A DNA stretch of 64,000 bases. Source: Phallusia mammillata. Taxonomy: Eukaryota; Chordata; Ascidiacea; Phlebobranchia; Ascidiidae. The notes under the pieces were generated by a model. It was given only the letters and a program-made list of their open reading frames with translations. It was not told the DNA's origin and made no database searches. This document shows, piece by piece, positions 55,724 through 64,000 of this stretch. The stretch spans positions 186,001 to 250,000 of the forward strand of contig QLIY01000109.1 of the NCBI GenBank assembly GCA_003260075.1, read 5' to 3'. A program made the translations under genes and the position numbers. Numbering within the stretch: position 1 is the stretch's first letter; every line of letters starts with the position of its first letter.

Positions 55724-56764
55724 AGTGATGTAGTTGGTTTCGACCAAATAAGTAGCGTTTCACTATGAACTTTATGTGAAACTTGGTTGTTAAACATTCT
55801 ATGTTGGAGTCACAAAACTGTAGTTTCTTAGATGAAGTAAAAATTTTCTTCTGGATTCTTTAGTATCTCGACTGAGAATTCTTTCGCGTGATGTTTGCTG
55901 GCCTATGTGATTGTTCGTGAAGAAATCTAACATTGTTTAACGCACATGCAAATCGAGATGCGTAGACTGCTATGCAAAATCTGTAACATTTCTTCTTTGG
56001 ATTTGTCAATGAATCTTTCAACTTAATGAACGAAAAAGAAGCCGTTGCAGTTGCTAACAAAACCCCACGTTTAAAAAAATATCTATGCAAAAAAAGTCGT
56101 TAAACTAGAATGTAGCTTTCTTAACCTAGCTTGGCTATAGTAGACCGCAGCGAAAACTAATAAACGGAGGACGTATGACAATGGTGCCCTTTCTTGAACA
56201 TTTTTAACTTCTGTTCGACCCTAAAGGCTAGTCAAAGTTGCACTTACGTTTTACAAACGAGGACAATTTTGTGTAATAAAGTTAAACAGACTCTAGTGCA
56301 GCGTAATTTAATTTGTTGTTTGCCAAGCCGTGTTTTCATAAATGGCATCACCGATATCTATTGAAACGCTAAACGCTATATGAATGTATAACCACACAAA
56401 ACGCATTTAAAAAACCCACATTTCTAAAATAGGGTTTGTATGGTTATACATTTAAATTCGTATCATTTTATTGACGTTACACAATGCCTACAATCCTATA
56501 CCCCTCTGCTTTATGTGCCGTAAGTGAACAAGCTACACAATGATTGAGGCGCTTTTTTTTCGTTTCGTATTGTGACTTCTTTTAAAGTTGGTTCAGTAGT
56601 GGATTGCTCGTTGATATTTAAAGAGCTTAGTGGATAAATCATCGTGTTTATACATTTTTTCACCATGCTAAAATTTGGTAATCTAGGTTTGGTAATTTAC
56701 TCATTATTACCGGGCTCATACAACATTTAATCACTAGTTTATCATCATCCTCATTTTTCTGTCC
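55724..56764. other. Intergenic, nothing recognised
   Basis: About 1 kb of AT-rich sequence between the MS4A fragment and the LINE relic. I see no exon, RNA gene or transposon terminus. Confidence 0.45.
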
Positions 56765-57165
56765 CGCTTAATCCTTAATAGAGGGTCGCGGGGGCAAGAG
56801 CTCAAGATTGAGCCTCCACACTTCACGGTCAGTCACCACTTCCTTCAGTTCATTTGGATGAATTCCCAAGCGATTCCAAGTTAGACTTTTAATATGGTCG
56901 AGACATCGAGTTCGAGGTCGTCCAGTGGGCCGCTCTCCGTTTGATTTTGCCAACAAAGATTGTTTGGGAAAGCTTTCCCGGAAGCATTCTGCTCACATGG
57001 CCAAACCATTTCAGCTGGGATCTTTCGATTCGGGGGGGGGGAAAGTAGAGGATCGACGTTCAGAGATTTGCGGATTTCGGAGCTACGTACTTTGTCAAGG
57101 AAAGTAACCCCTTCCACTAGTTTATTCGTCGCAATATTAATATCATTTTTTCTTTTTTGTAGCAT
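56765..57165 (-). mobile_element. Non-LTR retrotransposon (LINE) reverse-transcriptase C-terminus relic
   Basis: On the minus strand, frames give RSSEIRKSLNVDPLL, then QLKWFGHVSRM, then GRPRTRCLDHIKSL, LGIHPNEL and VVTDREVWRLNLELLPPRPS, the usual end of LINE endonuclease-reverse-transcriptase polyproteins. The parts lie in different frames, and a ten-base oligo-G (57032-57041) interrupts the first two, so it is dead. No poly(A) tail or target duplication identified. Confidence 0.8.
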
Positions 57166-57289
57166 CGCATCTTAAATTTCCATTATTTAGTAAATTTCTG
57201 CTTGTTGATTTGCTAGAATACAGGAAACTTATGGTGCAGTGTTTTTTATAAACTGTAAGGCGCCTGGCTTCAATCGGATCTGACCCCAC

Positions 57290-57545
57290 TTTGATTAAAA
57301 AAATACCTAGCTAGTTGCTGGACTTAACCTATTGCCAAACAGCCCTAAAACGTCCTGTTTAAGCTATTGTATATTATATGGTCCATTGTGTGTGTGTGTG
57401 TTTTATTATATTATGTACAGCCGTTCTATTGGGGGCTTTCCCACATATTACACTTTTCCGTCAATCTAACTTTCGGGCCTAAACGGGCTTCTCAAAAACA
57501 ATTCGGGCCCGGATGCGCATTCAAGCGTGCCTTGGGTAAATAAAA
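57290..57545. repeat. Dispersed GC-rich repeat and (tg)n upstream of gene D
   Basis: Contains the gttgctggacttaacctat and ccaaacagccctaaaacg words shared with 9480-9540 and 25930-25990, a short tg microsatellite near 57388 and terminal gggcccggatgcgc-like blocks. Partly duplicated at 49862-50000. Confidence 0.5.
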
Positions 57546-57714
57546 CCCTGCATTGTTCGGTTTCCGTGACGTTAGCTTTCGTAGCGACGGCTTTGAACGT
57601 AAATTTAAGCAGAACGCAGCCATCAGTGCCGTTATGCCTCACTTAGTTCTGTCGCTTTAGGTTAAGACTCGTTACCAGTTTAAATTTGTAGTATATTGTG
57701 TTTATTTTATAAAT

Positions 57715-57724
57715 TTGTTTGCAG
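57715..57724 (+). promoter_or_regulatory. Candidate splice acceptor upstream of gene D
   Basis: The tract ttgtttgcag ends 81 bases before the gene D start codon. Like the sites before MS4A-like 1 and 2, it may close a 5' UTR intron or accept a spliced leader. Confidence 0.45.
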
Positions 57725-57805
57725 AGCGGTTACAGCGTGTAATAGATACAGCCTTTCTGAGAAGTTTTCAACCTGATTCTGGAAATTATCGTGCACAATT
57801 AGGCT

Positions 57806-60800
57806 ATGGATGGTATGTGGAGCAGCACAGTATGTTACGTTTTACATTACAAAGGATATATTCTAGCATATCCCTAAGTGTAACTGAAGATTGATCACAG
57901 CAATATTACAAGTTACCTAACCGGATCTTTAACAAAATAAGGCCATGTATCTTTCGCATGCTATTATAGTTAAAGTTGTGCATAACTGAGTTTGAAGACT
58001 TCTAGGCTTCCAGCTGACATAACGTACATAAATTCAGTCGTTGTTTTATTTAGAGGAACGAAACTCCATACAAATAGTAAAACGGGGAAAGGACAGTCAT
58101 TTTGAACTCGATGAACAGGGTTTAAAAAAAACTCTTCAGCATGCTTGGGGTCAGCCAGTTGCCATAATTACCATCTGTGGAAGCAAACGAAGTGGAAAAT
58201 CATTTTTGCTTAACATGTTCCTGCATCTCAAAGTCAAGGTACAAATAAGAGCTTTAGGTAACATTAACGCGTATTGTATACAGTAGCAGTCATTATTTGC
58301 ATTTGCACACATTTAGTGTTGGAATGGAAAACAATTTTTTAGGCAATAGTCCAAATCTAATCCATAACTAAACCTTATTTTCATTTACAAGACTTTCTTT
58401 AACTTTGTCGCCTGTCCCACCTGGTGCTTTATGTTCTCCGGGTAAAAAGAGTTTTTTTCAGTCGTTTATTTTGGCTGTATCAAAACTATGACGACAAAGT
58501 AAACAAAAACGACGTATTTTTCGTTGACAAAGAAGGCAACATTTTTAGTTTGCGGTAGGAGTGTATGTCAATCCTTTTTTGAATTCAATTGAACGATTAC
58601 GTAGAGAGTTTTGGAACGTGATAAAAACAATGAGTTGGTTGTGGTCTTTGCGAGAAAATGGGTTGTTTTAATTTAGGGCATGCCGAAAAAAGGTTGGACA
58701 ATTCTTTCCGCATTCACTAAACCAGAGCAGTTACGGACAGTGTTTGGGTGGAATCATGGCAAAACAATAGACAGTGAAGGAATTTGGATCTTAGACAAAC
58801 CTTTTATGGTTGATACTTCAAACGGCAAGGTCGAGTAGACTTTCTGTTGGACTTTGTTGCAGCTGTAAATTAGTTTTCGGTTCATCACGAAAATACAAAT
58901 TTTGCAGGTGGCTCTTTACCTGATGGACGTACAACAAGGAACGTTGGATCAAACCTCCGGGGGGGGGGCCAATTCTTTCCGCATTCACTAAACCAGAGCT
59001 GTTACGGACAGTGTTTGGTTGTAATTATGGAGAAAAAAACGACAATGAAGGAATCTGGATCTTAGACAAACCTTTTATAGTGGATTCTTCAAGTGGCAAG
59101 GTTGAGTTAACTTTCTGTTGAAATTTATTGCAGCTGTAAATTAGTTTTCACTTTATGAAAACAAATTTTGCAGGTTGCTCTTTACCTGATGGATGTACAA
59201 CAAGGAACGTCGGATCAAACCTCAAAGGAATCGACTCAAATAATCACTCTTGCAACTCTTATGACCTCACACCTGATCTTAAACTTCACTGGACATATAC
59301 AAGCAACATACAGTGAACATTTTAATGTAAGGGTCATTTATATGTGGTAACCTAATTCAAATGTTAAACAATTTTTATTCCTCTGCTTTTTTTTTTTTGC
59401 TTCAATAGTTTTTGAAAGAAGTTGGAAGCTATTTGCATCAAGAAGAGTTGAAACCTATGCTTCGAGTTTGTAGTTTAAATTTTTGTGTAAGGCTTTGTTC
59501 GACTAAAAAATGTTCCCCTTGCTACTTCTAGGAATTGTTTTTCTTCATCCGCGATCATCCAGATTTAGACACAAATGTGACAAAATCTCCCCTCACAGTT
59601 ACAGAAGAGTCAGGGTTTGAAAACTTGGCAATTCGGACAAGAATATCAAAATTTCCCTCGCCAAATGAAAGCGTAACAGAGCGTGAAGTAGGGGAAGCAC
59701 GACCGGTTGATATGCTTGGTAGGGTATAACTTAAAAGCAAAAATCAAAACGACTCCGTTTGAAGTTTTCAATAACGAATAACACAGGTGTAACAGTTTGT
59801 GTTTAACTAGGTATCAATGACATATTTTTACAACACGTCAGCGCTGTGTGTGACGATTTGCTTGATGGAAAGTACAGCTCACGACCAGTTCAATTAAATG
59901 ACGTTGCACTAAATGGTGGGCAACTGTATGAGGGGGGGGGGCGAATCGACTCAAATGATCACTCTTGCAACTCTTATGAGCTCACACCTGATCTTAAACT
60001 TTACTGGCCAAATACCAGCAGCATACAGTGAAAATTTTAATGTAAGGGTTATTTATATGTGGTAACCTAATTTAAATGTTAAACAATTTCAATCATTCTG
60101 CTTTTGGTTTTTGCTCCAATAGTTTTTGAAAGAAGTTGGAGGCTATTTGCATCAAGAAGAGTTGAAACCTATGCTTCGAGTTTGTAGTTTAAATTTTTGT
60201 GTAAGGCTTTGTTCGACTAAACAATGATCTCCTTGCTACTTCTAGGAATTGTGTTTCTTCATCCGCGATCACCCAGATTCCGACACAAATGTGACAAAGA
60301 AGCCCTTCACAGTTAAAGAAGCGACAGGGTTTGAAAACTTGGCAACTCGGACAAGAATATCAAAATTCCCCTCGCCGAATGAAAGCGTAACAGCGCGTGA
60401 AGAAGGGGAAACACGACCGGTTGATATGCTTGGTAGGGTGTAACTTGAACGCAAGTCGACTCCGTTTGAAGTTTTCATTTACGAATAACGCAGGTGTAAC
60501 AGTTTGTGTTTAACTAGGTATCAATGATATATTTTTACAACACGTCAGCGCTGTGTGTGGCGATTTGCTTGAAGGAAAGCACAGCGCTCAACCAGTTCAA
60601 TTAAATGACGTTGCACTAAATGGTGGGCAACTGTATGACTACACCTTGGCTTGCTGCAAACACTTGCTGACTGAGTCATATCCTAATGCTGCTAAGTTAG
60701 GCGAGGTTTGTTTACCACATTTTTTCACTGCAGTTTACTACCGTTTCATCTTTTGGTTTACGGCACTTTTAACTATATGGTAAATCTCGGATAAATTTTT

Positions 60801-62393
60801 CAACATTTGTAACAATCGTTTGGGATTTTAAAATACTTTCAAGTTCAAAACTTATCATTTTTAGACAATGGCATCCTTTCAACTGCAAAGAGTTTTGGAA
60901 AAGTGTGAAATGATATACAAAAACAATTCGTCCGAGGTAAGTATGATCTGTGATATTTCACACATTTTATAGCATAAGGAACTTTGTGTTTACAAATGTA
61001 CAGAAATTGCGAAACTTTGAAAAGGGTAACCTCTGTTGGCTACGCCTTGAAACTGAAACGCTGCAAGTGTTTGACGCTACTCTCAAATGGGGAAGCGGTG
61101 ATTTATCCAAAATATTCAGTGACAAGTTGAAAAGCATCATCGATCAGTTTTATCAGGTGTTCTTTGTTATGCACTTAGGTTAATGTAGAAATTGATAGCA
61201 TTGCAATAAAAATTTATCAGTTGACTTTAATACTAGGTGTTTGGTTTTGCATTAGATCAAAAAACTATGATACTTTGAATAAAAATTATAATACAACAAT
61301 TGTAGTCTATGGCAACTGTTCAACTCGGGGGGGGGGCATACAAAAACATTTCAGACGAGGTAAGTACGATCTGTGCTATTTATTATATTTTATATTAAAA
61401 GGAACTTGTGTTTACAAATTTACAGAATTTGCAAAACTTTGAAAAGGGTAACCTCTGTTGGTTACGCCTTGAAACTGAAACGCTGCAAATGTTTGACGCT
61501 ACTTCCAAATGGGGAAGCAATAATTTATCTAAACAATACAGTGACAAGTTGAAAAGCATCATCGACCAGCTTAATCAGGTGTTTTTGCACTTACGTTAAT
61601 GTAGAAGTTGATAGCATTATAATAGATAATTAGTCAGTTGACTTTAAAAATAGGCATTTGGTTTTATATTGGATCAGAACAAACACCTTGAATAAAAATT
61701 ATTACACAAAAATTGTAGTCAATGGCAAGTTTTCAACTTAAAAACCTTGTGAAAGACAAAGCAACGTGCTACGAGACGACATTTGGCAAAGTAAGCCCCT
61801 ACAGTATTTATTGTAAAATAAAAATGTTGGATAGGCTAGTGCCTAATTTGTTCTTGTAGGAATTAACAACCATCGGCAAGGGACACTTCCTTCGTCTCAA
61901 ACTTCACAGAGACCTGGAGCAAGAAACAGTGGAAGCTTTTGACAAAGTTCCGAAGCTGGGGAGCTGTGATTTGGTCAGGGAATACAGAAGAGAGTTAATC
62001 GACTACATTAAACACATTCATAAAAGCATGTCAAGTGCTTACGATAAAAAGGATTCTTTGCAAGGTGTTGTTAACAAGCAGGCTGCACTAACGGCTGAAA
62101 ACTTTCGTTTAAAACAACGTTTAAGTGTAGTAGAAGAAGAAAATGAACAGAAAATAAAACAACTGACTGCAGAAGCAGAGCAAAAGAAACAAGAAGTACT
62201 AAAACTGTCCAAAGAAACAAGTAAAGACAAACAGAGAATACAACAACTGACAAATCAAGTTGAAGAAAAGGATCACAAAATTAAAGAGCTGGAAAAGAGA
62301 CAGAGACATCAGGAGAAAAATATTTTGGAGATGAAAAAGATAACGGAAGACATGATCAACTCTAGTACCACACAGACAAACAAGTTAATCTGA
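57806..62393 (+). CDS. Atlastin/GBP-like GTPase with coiled-coil tail, gene D
   Basis: Chosen path: 57806-57812, 58054-58238, 58677-58829, 59174-59326, 59409-59465, 59532-59718, 60518-60705, 60865-60936, 61004-61156, 61719-61790, 61860-62393 (TGA); 1761 bases, about 586 residues. Motifs: G1 GSKRSGKS (45-52), SEGIWILDKPF, MDVQQG (D122) at the G3 position, FFFIRD (R192 D193). A helical region follows in which a 24-codon plus 51-codon exon pair is followed by a second 24-codon exon and the final long exon, so the helical unit is duplicated. The C-terminus is a coiled coil of about 130 residues ending TNKLI, without the FAGWVGRK tail of gene A. Three oligo-G joins (58959, 59932, 61327) duplicate exons 3 to 9; alternative copies are 59941-60041, 60123-60179, 60246-60432 and 61426-61578. 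Which copies belong to one allele cannot be decided here. Confidence 0.75.
58691..59326 (+). repeat. Exon 3 to exon 4 duplicate joined by oligo-G (58959-58968)
   Basis: Left copy runs from exon 3 into the first 50 or so bases of exon 4 (starts 58909); right copy begins inside exon 3 at about 58970 and continues through a full exon 4. The two exon 3 versions differ clearly (FGWNHGKTIDSEG against FGCNYGEKNDNEG), more than the other duplicates, so they may be paralogous rather than allelic. Confidence 0.8.
59229..60642 (+). repeat. Exon 4 to exon 7 duplicate joined by oligo-G (59932-59941)
   Basis: About 700 bases covering exons 4 (part), 5, 6 and 7 (part) occur twice around exactly ten Gs. Exons 5 are nearly identical; exons 6 differ at several codons (LFFFIRDHPDLDTN against LCFFIRDHPDSDTN). 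Only the right copy completes exon 7. Confidence 0.85.
60911..61735 (+). repeat. Exon 8 to exon 10 duplicate joined by oligo-G (61327-61336)
   Basis: Left copy: end of exon 8, exon 9 (61004-61156) and the first 11 bases of the next exon (61316-61326). Right copy: end of exon 8 (61337-61359), exon 9 (61426-61578) and the complete next exon (61719-61790). Ten Gs separate them. Confidence 0.8.
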
Positions 62394-62727
62394 TCAAAAT
62401 TGAAAAACATAAATGTACCCTTGTACCTTTCTAGACCATAAACAGTACATGTAAATGTCGGTTGATTGAAATAGGTCGAAACGATTTTAGACAACCAAAA
62501 TGTTGATGAGTACACCCGCATAATTTTTGGTCGCACAATAGCTAGTTTAGACATCATATGAAAATCAAATGACTTACATAGCCCTATCAACGGTTACGAC
62601 CTGGGCTGGATTCCTAGCTGTTTTGACCTCGTATCTGACGCTTTGCTCTGACAATATTGTAGGTGTAGCGAGCATTGCGACAGTGCTGTGACAGTATATG
62701 CTGTTATCCAGAAGCGGTCTCCAGACT
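62394..62727. other. 3' flank of gene D
   Basis: About 330 bases of AT-rich sequence including the presumed gene D 3' UTR. No canonical poly(A) signal close to the stop and no other gene recognised. Confidence 0.4.
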
Positions 62728-62735
62728 CTCTAGAC

Positions 62736-63230
62736 CAGGGGTCCGCAAATACTTTTTGGCGCGACCGTCTACAATTGCTCTAAATGCTCGCGACCCAAGC
62801 ATTTTGTTAGCATGTAAGTTTGTGGAAAATACTAAGCAACTAAATATCAATATTAAGACTGCTATTATGCTATTGTCAGTTGCGATTTTCACATAAAACA
62901 GTAGGTAAACGAACGTATTTATTCTAACAAATGAGAACCGTAGGCTCTGTGTTGAGAACACAGCTAATCAGAAAACGCATGCTTTCACAGGTGCGCTTAA
63001 CTTGTTGCACTGTTACATAGACTGTTATGTAACAGTAGTCATACGTCACAACGCGATAATAATTAAAATGTTGAAAAAAGCATTATACTGTAGATGCGAC
63101 TTTAGATGAAGTTCATTAATACTGTAGATGCGATGCTTATATTTATGGGAAATTGAAAACATTTCGCGACCCAGACAGGAAGGTCTCGCGACACAATTTT
63201 GGGTCGCGACCCACTATTTGCGGACCCCTG
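62736..63230. mobile_element. hAT-type miniature element, nest member 1
   Basis: Ends caggggtccgcaaata and tatttgcggacccctg. Left flank ctctagac (62728-62735), right flank agctagac (63231-63238), which agree at six of eight positions. Interior rich in cgcgacc blocks; non-coding. Confidence 0.85.
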
Positions 63231-63238
63231 AGCTAGAC

Positions 63239-63908
63239 CAGGGCTACTCAAACTTTCTTGCTCTGCGACCCCATTTTAAAACAGAAATTTCTACGCGACC
63301 CCTTGATGGGTATAGTCCAGGGGTGCACAACCTTTTCGCTATGACGGCCGCATCACAGATCTTTATTTCCCCAGCGGCCGCTTATTGCCTGCTTGCTTGT
63401 GTTTTAAAATTACTCATCTAAAGAAATACTTATATANGTGTTTTAAAATTACTGATGCAAAGAAATACTTATATTATATATATATAGTATCTAATGGCGC
63501 CTTAAAAGCCTAAATTAATGTCTAACTTGATACACAAATTGCCAGTAGCTTTTATGACGTCATAATCTACATTGTGACGCTTGTGGTATCTGCTTTTCGC
63601 ATTGTTTGCACAAAATAGGCATAAAAAGTCTGACGCATATGGCTACTAGGATGGTAATATTCTTTTGAGCACCACAAAATGTGTTCAGAGCAGTTTGAAA
63701 ATCAAAATATTTGGCAAAAGAGTTTTTATTTACGTCACGGCCGCCAGTACATATATTCTAATAAACATGTCTCTGTACGGCCGCAAGGTTGTGCACCCCT
63801 TGTATAGCCTCTACACGGGAATGATGTGTAAACAATCTATATATGCCTTTTATTATGACTGACATAATACCCCAAATGGGGTCGCGACCCACAGTTTGAG
63901 AAGCCCTG
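63239..63908. mobile_element. hAT-type miniature element, nest member 2 (host)
   Basis: Ends cagggctactcaaact and agtttgagaagccctg. Its right flank ctctagac (63909-63916) equals the left flank of nest member 1, so this element inserted first and member 1 later landed in its left target duplication. It contains nest member 3. Confidence 0.85.
63318..63801. mobile_element. hAT-type miniature element, nest member 3
   Basis: Ends caggggtgcacaacct and aggttgtgcacccctt, inserted inside nest member 2 with flanks gtatagtc and gtatagcc. Same family as the internal right end in 17693-18805. A single N at 63437 joins two copies of a gtgttttaaaattact word. Confidence 0.85.
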
Positions 63909-63916
63909 CTCTAGAC

Positions 63917-64000
63917 TAGGGGCTTGGATTTCACCTTAAATATGCAGCTTTGTATAGACTGAACGGTTTGGAACCAAATACCAACTTATTTTTCCATTTT
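63917..64000. other. Window end
   Basis: Short AT-rich stretch after the transposon nest; nothing recognised. Confidence 0.4.

Overview
The window is animal nuclear DNA: AT-rich, with multi-exon genes, GT-AG introns mostly of 60 to 1100 bases, intron phases conserved between paralogues, and many small DNA-transposon remnants. The gene families (intelectins, MS4A/CD20-like four-pass proteins, atlastin/GBP-type GTPases), the compact introns and what looks like very high allelic divergence suggest an invertebrate deuterostome, most likely an ascidian tunicate such as Ciona. That assignment is an inference; no species-specific marker was found.

Layout. (1) 244-16067, plus strand: three tandem intelectin-like genes. 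The first is only a 3' end; the other two are complete 14-exon genes of about 565 and 573 residues. They encode predicted type II membrane proteins in which the intelectin fold is split by an inserted region of about 220 residues. (2) 19294-37062, plus strand: three tandem MS4A-like four-pass membrane protein genes (250, 186 and 324 residues) with the same exon plan and different cytoplasmic tails. (3) 38679-62393: atlastin/GBP-like large GTPases with coiled-coil tails. Gene A (minus, 753 residues) looks intact; gene B (minus) lacks its GTPase half and has an in-frame stop; gene C (minus) has a 53-base coding deletion and is cut off at an N; gene D (plus, about 586 residues along the path chosen here) looks intact but lies in a heavily duplicated stretch. 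An MS4A tail fragment (55185-55723) and a LINE reverse-transcriptase relic (near 57000) lie between C and D. (4) 62736-63908: nested hAT-type miniature elements.

Assembly quality limits interpretation. Fourteen runs of 10 or 11 Gs and five single Ns join pieces that mostly repeat each other as slightly diverged direct copies, as if allelic contigs had been laid end to end. Several exons of genes A, B and D therefore occur twice, and 49862-50826 is a plus-strand near-copy of the start of gene D placed among minus-strand genes.

Function. Intelectins are secreted or surface lectins, MS4A proteins are four-pass plasma-membrane proteins, and GBP/atlastin GTPases act on membranes and often in cell-autonomous defence. 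Their side-by-side expansion suggests an immune- or barrier-type cluster, but nothing in the sequence shows that the three families act together.
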